A stretch of 55,095 nt of DNA from Halieaceae bacterium (GTDB taxonomy: Bacteria; Pseudomonadota; Gammaproteobacteria; Pseudomonadales; Halieaceae): the NCBI GenBank assembly GCA_028280635.1, contig JANQLM010000079.1:1-55095 (forward strand). The letters run 5' to 3'. Both the position numbers and the translations under genes were made by a program. Under the pieces are notes generated by a model. The model worked only from the letters and a program-made list of their open reading frames with translations. It ran no database searches and had not been told where the DNA came from. This document shows positions 32,488 through 41,504 of the stretch, in pieces (the stretch's first letter is position 1; each line of letters begins with the position of its first letter).

Positions 32488-33770
32488 GACAACTGCGCCA
32501 GCCCCTGGCGCAATCGACGCTGCCAGGCAAGCTCAGAGTCTCCCACCAGCATGGCGCGGGTGTCCGCGGTTTCGGTGGCACCTGCCCGTCCCACCAGCTG
32601 ACTGCTGCACACTTCAGAGGCACAGTTGACGTGCAGCGACAGCGCGATAACGCCACCCTCGTCCACCAGTTGCAGATCAGCGCTTGAGGACACTGCCTGG
32701 CCCAGCAGTGCCTGCAGTCTGTCTGCGCTCATACCCGGGTTGCCGCTAAGATAAACCGCTTCTATCTGTACGTTCCGGGTCGGTGTATTCATGAGCCCGG
32801 CGTAGAACAGGCCACCGGTCACCGCGACAGTAGCCACCGCCAGCGCGAGACCGACTCGACCTGCCAGGGACTGTCCATGCCCGCCCGCTGTCGGTGACGG
32901 GCCGTACCCCGCTAGCTGCCTGGCACGTTGTTGCTCCTCTACCCGGCTGGCCAGGCGCGCCAGGGCCGCCGCATCCCCCGCAGGCAGCTCCCGGGAAAGT
33001 CCCAACAGGCGCTGCCTCACCACCAGGGCAGAGGCGGGTCGATCGGCGGGCTGCTTCGACAGCAGCGCCATCACCAGCGCTGAAAGCTCGGCCGGCCAGT
33101 CCGCGGTTTCGCCACCGGGTAGGGGCGGTTCCAACCGCAGGCGCTGCGCCTGCCAGTCGCCGCCGCCCAGCGCGAATGGGTATGCGCCATCCAGCAGGCG
33201 GTAAAGCAGACAGCCCAGCGCAAACAGGTCGGCGCGTGAATCCGGGCGTTCACCGCGCAACTGTTCCGGAGACACGCTGAGGGCGCTCCCGGCGGCCTGC
33301 CGGCGATGGGCAAGGCCAAAATCCAGCAATTTGAGATGGCCGTCCCGGGTCACAAGAATATTGCCGGCCTTGAGGTCACCATGCACAACGCCGGCCGCGT
33401 GCGCGGCAGCCAGGGCGCTGCACAGGTCCAGGCCCATATGTACCGTCATACCGGGGCCGACTTCGGTAGCTTCCAACAGGGAGTCAAGGTTACGGCCGTG
33501 CACAAATTCCAGCACCAGGGCCAGTGCATCGGGCAGTTCCAGAACATCGTAAACCTGTGGAATCAAGGGGTGTGACAGCTTAGCCAGGGCTTTTGCCTCG
33601 GCCAACTGTTCGGCGCGCTCGGCCGTATCCGCAGGCAGGGGTCGCAGCTTGAGCGCGACCCTGCGGTTCAGGCGCGTGTCCTGTGCCTCGTAGACACTCG
33701 CCTCGGCGCCGGCACTGACCAGACGCAGCAGGCGATAGGCACCAATCTCCGAACGCGGCCTACCAGCCAC
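32463..33770 (-). CDS. Membrane Ser/Thr protein kinase
   Basis: 435 aa from GTG 33770. The Hanks-type kinase domain spans residues ~10-260: Lys41 (VALKLRP), catalytic loop HGDLKAGN (Asp132, Asn137), DFG at 150-152 and SPEQL in place of the usual APE. The HRD Arg is Gly, as in several bacterial kinases that do not need activation-loop phosphorylation. A single membrane helix is at ~304-326, followed by a ~110-residue extracytoplasmic domain with two Cys. It overlaps the FHA regulator gene by 11 nt, strong evidence that the two act together. Confidence 0.88.
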   Translation of the reverse strand: MAGRPRSEIGAYRLLRLVSAGAEASVYEAQDTRLNRRVALKLRPLPADTAERAEQLAEAKALAKLSHPLIPQVYDVLELPDALALVLEFVHGRNLDSLLEATEVGPGMTVHMGLDLCSALAAAHAAGVVHGDLKAGNILVTRDGHLKLLDFGLAHRRQAAGSALSVSPEQLRGERPDSRADLFALGCLLYRLLDGAYPFALGGGDWQAQRLRLEPPLPGGETADWPAELSALVMALLSKQPADRPASALVVRQRLLGLSRELPAGDAAALARLASRVEEQQRARQLAGYGPSPTAGGHGQSLAGRVGLALAVATVAVTGGLFYAGLMNTPTRNVQIEAVYLSGNPGMSADRLQALLGQAVSSSADLQLVDEGGVIALSLHVNCASEVCSSQLVGRAGATETADTRAMLVGDSELAWQRRLRQGLAQLSQALDDTL

Positions 33771-35274
33771 CCGGGAGCAGGTCCATTGCGCGCCAGCGGC
33801 GCATCAGTGCCGCACGGGATACCTCAAGCCGCAATGCGGCTTTGTCCAGGTCGCCCTCACATTCCTGATAGATCGACGCAATCTCCGCGCCGGGTATCTC
33901 AGCAGCGGTGCGCAGCCCGGGGATAGACTCCATACGCCGGTATAGCGCCTGCCTGGATATCTGCAACTCGCGGGCGGCGCGGCTGACTTCCCAGCGCGCA
34001 GCCGACAGGGCATCGCGTACCTGCTGGTCGCTGGGGGCCGGCGCTGCGGGACTGCGGGAGCGGGCAGCACCGGGCCCGGGCTGGTCCGCTAGAGAAGCGG
34101 GGAACACCAGCTCCCCGGGCCGGCTGGCCATATCGATCTGCTGCGCACAGTTGGCAAGCTCGCGAACATTGCCCGGCCACCGATGCTGCGTCAGGCGCGT
34201 CACCAGTTCGACCCACAGCGACACCTGCGCCGGGTCCTCCCGGGCGGCATCCATCCGTTCCGGGGGCAGGAAATGGCGCAGCAACCGGCCGATGTCCTGG
34301 CGGCGCTCCCGCAGCGACGGTAGCTTCAGTTCAACCCCACCCAGCCGGTAGCGTAGCGCCTTGCTGAACTGGCTATCCACATCCGCATCTGTGGCGGCCA
34401 GTACCCGGGTATTCACCCGCTCGGTAATGCCGCCAGGCGCCTGCACCTCGCCCTGTTGCAGGGCTCTGAGCAACTGGGACTGTATTGCCTGGGAGCAGGC
34501 GCCAATCTCATCGAGAAACAGGGTGCCGCCATCGGCCTTGCCAAAATAGCCCTGGCGGTCGCGCTCGGCCCCGGTGAAGGCGCCGCGTTTGACACCGAAC
34601 AACTCCGCCGCCGCCAGCTCCTCGGGGATCGCGGCAACATTTACCGCCACCAGAGGCCGCTGACGCCGGCCGCTGCGCTCGTGCAGGGCCCGGGCCAGCA
34701 GTTCCTTGCCGGTGCCGGATTCGCCCAACAGCAGCACCGGTATATCCCGGTCGGCGACCGCACATAGCTGACGCCGCAGCGCCTGCAGGGCCGGGTGTTC
34801 ACCGACGAGACCACAGTCGTCGGGCCAGGGCGGCTCGGAGGAGGCGGGATGCAACAGCAGGACAACCCGGTTGGCGAGACTGAGTACGACCCCGGCTGCC
34901 AGGCCTGCCGAATCAAGCCACTGCTCATCACCACAGGGCACACCATTGATCTTCAGGGAACTGCCGGTGGCCGGCGGAATGATGCTGAGACCGCCCCGCT
35001 GTCGCTTGAAGCGCACCGGAGAGCGGCTGAGGTAGCGATCTTCCAGGGGACGACGTCCGGTGAGGTCGCGCGGGCCCGCAAACCCCGGTTCCCTGCGGCT
35101 GAGCGCCAGCTCTCCGCCGGCGTCCGAGGGCTCCAGCGTCGCGACGTCCCCGATGCGCGCCGCCTCCGGGTGGTAAAGAATAGTCAGTGCCAGCAACTGC
35201 GTAGAAGCCCGCGCTTTGGGCTGCGCGGTCTCTGGCAGGGTCAGGTCTGAGAAATCCCAGGCGGGCACGTTCAC
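33760..35274 (-). CDS. FHA-domain sigma54 enhancer-binding regulator with two Fis-type HTHs
   Basis: 504 aa from GTG 35274; a GTG at 35268 has better GGAG spacing. Residues ~55-145 resemble an FHA phosphothreonine-binding domain (DRYLSRSPVRF; SLKINGVPC). The AAA+ core follows with Walker A GESGTGK (184-190), GAFTGA (231-236, the sigma54-contact loop) and Walker B LFLDEIG (252-258). The C-terminus has two successive Fis-type helix-turn-helix units (~416-452 and ~463-500) in place of one. It likely activates sigma54 promoters when bound by a phosphorylated partner; the adjacent kinase is the obvious candidate. Targets are unknown. Confidence 0.88.
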   Translation of the reverse strand: MNVPAWDFSDLTLPETAQPKARASTQLLALTILYHPEAARIGDVATLEPSDAGGELALSRREPGFAGPRDLTGRRPLEDRYLSRSPVRFKRQRGGLSIIPPATGSSLKINGVPCGDEQWLDSAGLAAGVVLSLANRVVLLLHPASSEPPWPDDCGLVGEHPALQALRRQLCAVADRDIPVLLLGESGTGKELLARALHERSGRRQRPLVAVNVAAIPEELAAAELFGVKRGAFTGAERDRQGYFGKADGGTLFLDEIGACSQAIQSQLLRALQQGEVQAPGGITERVNTRVLAATDADVDSQFSKALRYRLGGVELKLPSLRERRQDIGRLLRHFLPPERMDAAREDPAQVSLWVELVTRLTQHRWPGNVRELANCAQQIDMASRPGELVFPASLADQPGPGAARSRSPAAPAPSDQQVRDALSAARWEVSRAARELQISRQALYRRMESIPGLRTAAEIPGAEIASIYQECEGDLDKAALRLEVSRAALMRRWRAMDLLPGGW

Positions 35275-35370
35275 TCCGTCAATGCAAGCTGGTTGCGCGA
35301 ATAAGTGTAGCAGTTCGCAGGACCGTCAAATCGACTTGCACCGGGCGCGCCAATCGAGTCAGATACGCGC

Positions 35371-35922
35371 ATGGGAAACCGACTATCCAAGATCTACACC
35401 AAAACCGGTGACGACGGCACCACCGGGCTGGGCGACGGCTCGCGCATTGCCAAGAATCATCCCCGGGCCGAAGCCATGGGCACGGTGGACGAACTCAACT
35501 GCCAGATCGGCATGCTGATCGCCCAACTGCCTGAGGCCGATGAGCTGCACCCCATCCTCGAGCGGGTCCAGCACGACCTGTTCGACCTCGGCGGCGAGCT
35601 GGCCGTGCCCGGTTACGAGCTGGTGAAGCCGCAGCGGGTCACTGCCCTGGAAGAATGCCTTGACCAGTACAACGATGACCTGCCGGCCCTGAAGAACTTC
35701 ATTTTGCCCGGCGGCTCACCCAGCGCAGCCCAGGCTCACCTGGCGCGGGCGATTTGCCGGCGGGCGGAACGTAACCTGGTGGAACTGCACCAGGAAGAGC
35801 CGATCACGGACACCGCCCGGCTGTACATCAACCGCCTGAGCGACCTGATGTTCGTGTTCGCCCGGGTGCTGTCACGCCGCGATGGCGGCAGCGAAGTGCT
35901 CTGGCAACAGCAGCAGGATTAG
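35371..35922 (+). CDS. Cob(I)alamin adenosyltransferase, PduO type
   Basis: 183 aa, the usual length. The ATP-binding N-terminus is KIYTKTGDDGTTGLGDGSR, and SRRDGGSE near the end and RAICRRAERNLVEL in the middle are family signatures. It transfers the adenosyl group of ATP to cob(I)alamin, giving adenosylcobalamin. It is divergent from the sigma54 regulator and 3 kb beyond the btuB operon, so uptake and activation of cobalamin lie close together. Confidence 0.93.
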   Translation: MGNRLSKIYTKTGDDGTTGLGDGSRIAKNHPRAEAMGTVDELNCQIGMLIAQLPEADELHPILERVQHDLFDLGGELAVPGYELVKPQRVTALEECLDQYNDDLPALKNFILPGGSPSAAQAHLARAICRRAERNLVELHQEEPITDTARLYINRLSDLMFVFARVLSRRDGGSEVLWQQQQD

Positions 35923-35952
35923 CTGCTACGACGGCTAAGGACTGCGATCGCC

Positions 35953-36720
35953 CTAGTAGGGAAGGGTAGCGCCGCCGTCCATTAGTACGTGCTCGCCGGT
36001 GACATTGGGCGCGCTGTGGGCGAAGTACCAGATATTCTCGGCCACTGAAGCCGGCGTCATCACCTCACCGGTGGCGGCGCGCTCACGGTAGTAGTTGCGC
36101 ACATTGTCGTACATCTCGGAGCCCAGCCCTTCCTGCAGCCAGTCACCCTCCACGAACCCCGGACACACCGCGTTGACGCGAATCTCCGGCCCCAGGTTGC
36201 GGGCCATGGACTGGTTGATGGCGAGCATGGCCGCCTTGCTGCAGGCATAGGCGAGGCTGGAGCCAACGCCGATCAGGCCGGCGACCGAGGCGACATTGAC
36301 GATGGCACCGCCGGTTTGCTTCATGGTGGGCACTACCGCGCGGATCATCTGGAAGGCGCCAATGGTATTAACGCTATACAGGTGCTGGAAGTCCGCCGCG
36401 TCCAGCCCTTCGAGATCCGCATGGGCGCAGAATTTGGTGGTGCCAGCGTTGTTGACCAGCACGTCGATACGACCCCAGGCGTCGATGGCGGCCTGCGCCA
36501 TGCGCCGGCAGTCAGCGTCGTCGGCCACATTGGCCTGCACGGTCACCGTATCCACTCCCTGGGCGTCGCAGTAGTCGGTCACCGCCTCGGCGCCGGTGGC
36601 ATTGCTGTTGTAGTTGACCAGAACATTGTAGTGATGGCGCGCGGCCAGCTTCGCCACCTCCGCCCCGATTCCGGAAGACGAACCGGTAACGATGATCACC
36701 TTGCGATCCGTGTCAGGCAT
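35953..36720 (-). CDS. Short-chain dehydrogenase/reductase
   Basis: 255 aa classical SDR. TGSSSGIG is the NAD(P) glycine motif, NNAG follows the fourth strand, and the catalytic Tyr-Lys pair is YACSK. The C-terminal MDGGATLPY is typical of FabG-like reductases. The substrate is not predictable; neighbouring genes are not biosynthetic. The gene ends 31 nt from the adenosyltransferase stop, convergently. Confidence 0.88.
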   Translation of the reverse strand: MPDTDRKVIIVTGSSSGIGAEVAKLAARHHYNVLVNYNSNATGAEAVTDYCDAQGVDTVTVQANVADDADCRRMAQAAIDAWGRIDVLVNNAGTTKFCAHADLEGLDAADFQHLYSVNTIGAFQMIRAVVPTMKQTGGAIVNVASVAGLIGVGSSLAYACSKAAMLAINQSMARNLGPEIRVNAVCPGFVEGDWLQEGLGSEMYDNVRNYYRERAATGEVMTPASVAENIWYFAHSAPNVTGEHVLMDGGATLPY

Positions 36721-36744
36721 GTGTGTTCCTCAGTGTGTTTTGGA

Positions 36745-37617
36745 TCAGACCAGCAGCACCAGCAGCGCCAGCACCACCACCCAGGCCACGGCGCTGCGGC
36801 TCAGCAGGCTTTGGATCTGGCCCACTTCCCAGTCGCTAACCTCGGCAAAGGCCTCGGTGTCCCCGCTGTCGCCGGAAAACACGGTGGCCTTGAGACCCAG
36901 CGAGGCGTGGGCGGCGTCGCCCAGCAGTTCCCCGGTAGACGAGGTGGTATCGCCCAGGCTGGTGGCCAGTTGCTCGCGGCTGCCAACCCAGTCGCCGGTC
37001 AGCGCGAAGGTAAACACCAGCAGGCGGGAGGGAGCCCAGTCCACCCAGAACTGGACACTGTCCAGCAGCCGTTGGCGTTCGGGGTCTTCGAGGTCGCGCC
37101 GGTACAGCAGCAGCAGGCGATAAGCCAGAGCGCCGGCAGGCCCGAGAATCAGGAAGTAGAACATCACACCAAACCAGCGCTCGAAGCCCAGGTAGCAGAT
37201 GCGCTCCTTGACGAAGCGGTGCAGTTTTTCGGGATTGGAGGGGCAGTCCTCGCTGCAGCCGGGCAATAGCTGCTGCTGGGCAAACAGGAAAGCCGCTTCG
37301 AAGTCACCCTGCCGGCAGTGGCTGCGGTATTCATCCACCAGCGCCTCGAAGTCGCCACGCCCGAAGCTGTAGAGCAAAACCACCACGGCAACAGCCAGCG
37401 GCACCAGCCCCAGTGCCCAGCCCTGCACGAAGCTCATCAGCCAGAACACCAGCAGCGCCGGCAACAGTACCGACAGGCCCACCTGTAGCTCGGGCATCAG
37501 GCCGCTACCGTTAAAGCGTGAAACAAGGTCCCGGAACCAGTCGTCGCGATGTACCGGTCCCGCCGAACCCCAGTATTGCAGAAGGCCCAGGGCGATCAGC
37601 AGCGCCAGGAATTTCAC
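36745..37617 (-). CDS. ampE: AmpE, regulatory membrane protein
   Basis: 290 aa starting at GTG 37617, which overlaps the ampD stop as GTGA and has GGGAG six nt upstream; the frame is open to a TTG two codons earlier. Several membrane helices flank a CobD/AmpE-like soluble region. Features typical of AmpE include the WFRDL, YRSHCRQGDFEAAFLFAQ and RLLLLYRRDL segments. AmpE is the inner-membrane partner of AmpD in beta-lactamase/peptidoglycan signalling; its biochemical role is unresolved. Confidence 0.87.
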   Translation of the reverse strand: MKFLALLIALGLLQYWGSAGPVHRDDWFRDLVSRFNGSGLMPELQVGLSVLLPALLVFWLMSFVQGWALGLVPLAVAVVVLLYSFGRGDFEALVDEYRSHCRQGDFEAAFLFAQQQLLPGCSEDCPSNPEKLHRFVKERICYLGFERWFGVMFYFLILGPAGALAYRLLLLYRRDLEDPERQRLLDSVQFWVDWAPSRLLVFTFALTGDWVGSREQLATSLGDTTSSTGELLGDAAHASLGLKATVFSGDSGDTEAFAEVSDWEVGQIQSLLSRSAVAWVVVLALLVLLV

Positions 37618-38183
37618 GCGCAAGTCTCCCTTTCGAGCAATGCCCGGTAGCGGGCCCAGTCGAACGCCGGGCCAGGATCGGTCTTGCGACCCGGAGCGAT
37701 ATCGGCATGCCCGGTGATGCGATCGCGAGTGACGCCTGGATAAACGCGCATGATTTCCCCTGTCACCGCGGCCAGGGCCGCGTATTGCGCGTCAGTATAA
37801 GCCTCGGTGTCACATCCCTCCAGCTCGATGCCAATACTGAAATCATTGCAGTTGTCCCGGCCCGCGAAGCTCGACACGCCGGCATGCCAGGCGCGGTCCG
37901 CGAAGCTGACAAACTGGGTGACCGCACCATCGCGCTCTATCAACAGGTGGGAAGACACTTCCATGCCCCTGATTTCCTCGAAGTAGGGGTGGGCGTCGCA
38001 ATCCAGGGTATTGCAGAAAAACGCCTGCACGCAGCCGGTGCCGTACTTGCCCGGCGGCAGGCTGATGTTGTGAATCACCAGCAGGCTGATCGCTTCCTCC
38101 ACAGGGCGCGCGTTGCAATTGGGCGACGGGCAGTGCCGCGCATCCGCCAGCCAGCCCGTCGCGATGTTGTCAGTTGGGGTCAT
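37614..38183 (-). CDS. ampD: 1,6-anhydro-N-acetylmuramyl-L-alanine amidase
   Basis: 189 aa, close to E. coli AmpD (183 aa) along its length. The zinc ligands fit His38, His159 and Asp169 (VIHNIS, ITGHADIAPGRKTDPGP). The enzyme removes the peptide from anhydromuropeptides in the cytoplasm during cell-wall recycling. Coupled to ampE by a GTGA overlap. Confidence 0.95.
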   Translation of the reverse strand: MTPTDNIATGWLADARHCPSPNCNARPVEEAISLLVIHNISLPPGKYGTGCVQAFFCNTLDCDAHPYFEEIRGMEVSSHLLIERDGAVTQFVSFADRAWHAGVSSFAGRDNCNDFSIGIELEGCDTEAYTDAQYAALAAVTGEIMRVYPGVTRDRITGHADIAPGRKTDPGPAFDWARYRALLERETCA

Positions 38184-38201
38184 GACCGCCAGTCTACCCT
38201 A

Positions 38202-38232
38202 TTGAACAACGCACTTTCGCTTTGGCTATACT
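38202..38232 (+). promoter_or_regulatory. Possible promoter of the decayed phosphatase gene
   Basis: TTGAAC (38202-38207) and TATACT (38227-38232), spacing 19 bp, which is longer than ideal. It lies about 30 nt before the ribosome site and ATG of the pseudogene. Confidence 0.35.
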
Positions 38233-38260
38233 CCCGAAACAATCGAGTCGAGGAACGACC

Positions 38261-38619
38261 ATGCCGCCCCCGCTGTTTGCCATGCTCCTGCTGTGCCACT
38301 ACGTGTCGTCCGCTGCAGCGCCCCGGAACGCGCGGCGGCCTCCAATCACCACCCGAATCGCTCGGGCGATGCTTACCTGTACCAGGCGCCTTACTGGCTC
38401 ATGTTCGACAGAGGACCCATCGGCGTCATGCACGGCTCACCCTGCCGCTACGACCAGCATGTACCATTGATATTTGCCGGCGCCGGCATCCCTCGCGGTC
38501 ATGTGGAACGCCTTGCGCACCCGTCAGACGTTGCCCCAACCCTGTCCGCCCTGCCTGGCCTGCACAAACCCGCCGGCGCGGAGGGGACAGCACTGGTGGA
38601 AATGCTGGGGCGGCGCTGA
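38261..38619 (+). pseudogene. Remnant of an exported alkaline-phosphatase-superfamily enzyme
   Basis: An intact-looking start region (GAGG ribosome site, ATG 38261, signal peptide PPPLFAMLLLCHYVSSAAA) is followed after ~25 codons by sequence in another frame that reads like the last ~100 residues of a type I phosphodiesterase/alkaline phosphatase: HPNRSGDAYLYQAPYW, MHGSPCRYDQHVPLIFAGAGI, DVAPTLSALPGL. The catalytic core of several hundred residues is missing. The simplest reading is a large internal deletion that also shifted the frame, so no functional enzyme can be made. Confidence 0.78.
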
Positions 38620-38635
38620 CAGGAAATATAAAAAT

Positions 38636-38645
38636 TAGTTAACTA
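38636..38645. promoter_or_regulatory. 10-bp palindrome in AT-rich leader of first sulfatase
   Basis: TAGTTAACTA, a perfect palindrome within an AT-rich stretch, 110 nt before the sulfatase start. It could be an operator, but a 10-bp palindrome is short and may be chance. Confidence 0.3.
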
Positions 38646-38755
38646 TTTGTGGTACATCATCCATGCGCAAACACCAGGCCGCTTACACTATCGGACCTCA
38701 CTATCAGCCACAGAAAACATCAGCCACGGAAGACATTCTGGCTCAGGAGATTTTC

Positions 38756-40429
38756 ATGCTACTCACACGCTTTGTTGCCGCCGCCGCGATGACCATGGCC
38801 TTTGCTGGCCCCGCTACCGCCGGGGAACTGGTGCACGACGCCGAGTTCTACGTGCTCGAGAAACAGAATGCCGAGCGCTGGGCGCAGGAAGACAAGGTCC
38901 TGGACAAGACACTGGCCGAGTTTCGCAAAAACAACGGCGGCAGGCCGCCGAACATCTTCTATATCCTGATCGACGACATCGGTTTTGGGGATCTGGGCAG
39001 CAAGACCCTGAACATGATTCGCGGCTACGAGACCCCCAACATCAACAGCCTCGCAAAGCAGGGCATGCGCATGGCGCGGATGTATACCGAGCCCTCGTGC
39101 ACCCCGACCCGGGTGGCTTTTATGACCGGGCGTCAGCCGCACCGCAACGGCATGGGCAATACGGCAGTGGATATCTCCGGCTTTGGGCTGGCTGCCAAGG
39201 AGGTCACGCTGGCGGAAATCCTGTCGGAAGTGGGTTACAACACCTCCCACGTCGGCAAATGGCATATGGGTGACATCCAGGAAGCCTGGCCCAACTACCA
39301 GGGTTTCGACTACGCCGTATTCCCGATCCACCAACAGGGCCAGCTCACCATCTTCCACGATGACGCCGCCGACGAAGAGGTCGCCATCGGGATCGGCGAC
39401 AACAACTATGATGACCGCTATACCATGGACCGCTGGCTGCGCACCGACGCCTCCGCGATGGTGATGGGAGTGGAAGGCACACGAAATAGTCCGGTGCGCG
39501 AGGTGGGCATGAAAGCGGGTGAACGCTGGAACGAGGCCAAATACGCGGAGCTGAACCAGCGCTACCAGGACCAGGTGATGGAACAGCTACGCAAGCTCGC
39601 CCGGCAGGACGAACCCTTCTTCCTGCAATACTGGCCCCTGTACCCGCTCACCGGTCCCCGCACCGCTTACGATGAGTACACCACGCCCAACGGCGGCACC
39701 TATGTCGAAAAAATGAAGCTGGTGGACCAGTGGGTCGGTGAGCTGATGGCTGAGATGGAATCGCTGGGCGTAGCCGACAACACGATTGTTGTATTGATGG
39801 GCGACAATGGCCACTTCACGAAATACTCCCCGCAATCGGGGTACACCCCGATGGTGTTTCGCGGAGGCAAGGGCTATACCACGGAAGGTGGCGTACGCGT
39901 GGATGCCTTCGTACGCTGGCCGGGCATGATCAAACCGGACAGCGTGGCCGGAGACATTGTTCACGTCTCCGACCTGTACACCACCTTCGCGCACCTGGCA
40001 GGCGCTACCGGGGAAATACCCACGGACCGCATCATCGATGGCATCGACCAGACCTCCCTGATGTTGAATGGTGACACCTTCGGTCGCCGCGACTACGTGT
40101 TCCTGTACAACATCAACGCGCTGGAGGCAGTGATCAAGGAGCAGTACAAGCTGGCCATTCCGGGAGGCAAGATAGAGAACGCCATCATCGCCGACTTCTA
40201 CGACCTGTTCCGCGATACGCGCGAGGAATGGCCAGTGTCTACCGAGATCGGCGCCTGGGGCGGCGCCAAGTTTGTGCGCATGGTCATGCGTCACCAGATG
40301 CGCAAGCAGAAGTACCCCAGCGAGGGCCCGGCGCGCGGCATGCCTTATGCGGGCATTACCAATCTGCGGCCGGAATCCAGGGCTGCAGTGCAAGAATTCC
40401 TATTCATGATGAAAACACCCGAGATGTAG
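38756..40429 (+). CDS. Exported type I sulfatase (arylsulfatase family), copy 1
   Basis: 557 aa from ATG 38756, with GGAG upstream; a longer frame exists but this start gives a signal peptide ending PATA (residue 22). The sulfatase signature CTPTR has Cys115, the residue oxidised to formylglycine. LIDDIGFGD supplies metal-binding Asp residues, and GDNGHFTKYSP and GKGYTTEGGVR are further family blocks. It hydrolyses an unknown sulfate ester in the periplasm or outside. A related sulfatase lies 1.1 kb downstream beyond a divergent AraC gene. Confidence 0.9.
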   Translation: MLLTRFVAAAAMTMAFAGPATAGELVHDAEFYVLEKQNAERWAQEDKVLDKTLAEFRKNNGGRPPNIFYILIDDIGFGDLGSKTLNMIRGYETPNINSLAKQGMRMARMYTEPSCTPTRVAFMTGRQPHRNGMGNTAVDISGFGLAAKEVTLAEILSEVGYNTSHVGKWHMGDIQEAWPNYQGFDYAVFPIHQQGQLTIFHDDAADEEVAIGIGDNNYDDRYTMDRWLRTDASAMVMGVEGTRNSPVREVGMKAGERWNEAKYAELNQRYQDQVMEQLRKLARQDEPFFLQYWPLYPLTGPRTAYDEYTTPNGGTYVEKMKLVDQWVGELMAEMESLGVADNTIVVLMGDNGHFTKYSPQSGYTPMVFRGGKGYTTEGGVRVDAFVRWPGMIKPDSVAGDIVHVSDLYTTFAHLAGATGEIPTDRIIDGIDQTSLMLNGDTFGRRDYVFLYNINALEAVIKEQYKLAIPGGKIENAIIADFYDLFRDTREEWPVSTEIGAWGGAKFVRMVMRHQMRKQKYPSEGPARGMPYAGITNLRPESRAAVQEFLFMMKTPEM

Positions 40430-40463
40430 ACCGGGCGCGGCGCAGACCTATGGGCGCGCCGGT

Positions 40464-41408
40464 TCAGCCGCGTCGGCGCGCCAGGGTTGCGCTGGGCAAT
40501 TCCCTGAACAGTGCACGGTAGTCGCTGCTGAACTGGCCCATGTGAGTAAATCCGAAGCGACTGGCCACCTGGCTGACATTGCCCTCACCTTCGGTCAGTA
40601 GGGCAAGCTGGCAGCGCAGCAGGCGCTCGCGCTTCAGGTAGCGCTTCGGCGAGACACCCAGGCAGCGCTGGAAGGCCATCTCGAGGCTGCGACGGCTGGC
40701 GCCGATAGCATCGCAGATATCGCTGACCAGCAGCACGTCGCTGAAGTCCTGCCGTGTATAAGCGATCACCCGGCGCACCAGCCTCGCTGCAGCCGACGCG
40801 GGCAAGCGCCGCTGATCATACAAACACTGACCAAATCCATCGACCAGCGCCTGCGCCATATCCTCTTCCATAAGCTTTACCAGGGGGTCATCGGGACTGG
40901 CTTGCAAGTACTTCAACTGAAACTCACTGTAGATACTTGCCTGTCGCACGAGGCGCTGGCGAGCCAACTCATCTATTGCCAGCGCGGAACCCTCGGACAG
41001 TAGCGCGGCACCCTCGCGCCCCGCGTCTGCAAGGCAGCCCTCCAGCAGTTCACTCTCCAGCGAAAGCGTCAGCACAGAGAACCTGTCCTCGGTCAGCGCG
41101 AAGAGTTCCCCGCCCTCGGGAAACACCAGCATGCTATTAGCGCCGACATTGTAGTCGCGCCAGATCAGCCGCCGGGTAGGTGCCAGGGGCAGTGCAAAGG
41201 TGCGCATACCGCGTGGAGCCGAGCCCTGCTGCAGGGAAGCAGCGCGCATGACGACATCCGATAGCAGGAAGCCCGGCGCAGCCACCTGGCGCAGGGACAC
41301 TCTGCTGTCGCCCCCGTTCAACAGGTCGAAGCGCGTATCCCAGCCGCTAATCAAGGCGTCGAATGCCTCGAAGCTGTCAAACTCGTAAGAAAGTTCCTGC
41401 GCCGCCAT
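40464..41408 (-). CDS. AraC-family transcriptional regulator
   Basis: 314 aa. The C-terminal ~100 residues hold two helix-turn-helix motifs (VSDICDAIGASRRSLEMAFQRCLGVSPKRYLKRERL and VSQVASRFGFTHMGQFSSDYRALF). The N-terminal ~200 residues are a ligand-sensing region of the AraC-binding-domain type without close recognition. Lying between the two sulfatase genes and divergent from the second, it probably controls one or both in response to a sulfated or sterol-like compound. The ligand is not known. Confidence 0.88.
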   Translation of the reverse strand: MAAQELSYEFDSFEAFDALISGWDTRFDLLNGGDSRVSLRQVAAPGFLLSDVVMRAASLQQGSAPRGMRTFALPLAPTRRLIWRDYNVGANSMLVFPEGGELFALTEDRFSVLTLSLESELLEGCLADAGREGAALLSEGSALAIDELARQRLVRQASIYSEFQLKYLQASPDDPLVKLMEEDMAQALVDGFGQCLYDQRRLPASAAARLVRRVIAYTRQDFSDVLLVSDICDAIGASRRSLEMAFQRCLGVSPKRYLKRERLLRCQLALLTEGEGNVSQVASRFGFTHMGQFSSDYRALFRELPSATLARRRG

Positions 41409-41434
41409 GTAACGCTATTCTGCGCATTCTTGAT

Positions 41435-41444
41435 ATGTATACAT
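41435..41444. promoter_or_regulatory. 10-bp palindrome between AraC gene and second sulfatase
   Basis: ATGTATACAT, a perfect palindrome in the 96-bp divergent gap, 27 nt before the AraC start and 60 nt before the sulfatase start. A plausible operator, but AraC proteins usually bind direct repeats, and short palindromes occur by chance. Confidence 0.3.
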
Positions 41445-41504
41445 GGTTTCCCTTTCTAAAATGTTTGGCCATCGTCCGCAACCCCACTGGAAAGGAACTC
41501 TGCG

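Noticed and set aside
38261-38470. Single frame from ATG 38261 as a small secreted protein
   Set aside because: Beyond the signal peptide it is Arg/Thr-rich, while the other frame carries clear phosphatase C-terminal motifs; a frameshifted remnant explains both.
38663-38755. 31-residue N-terminal extension of the first sulfatase
   Set aside because: It would bury the signal peptide inside the protein; ATG 38756 has GGAG upstream and a clean signal peptide.
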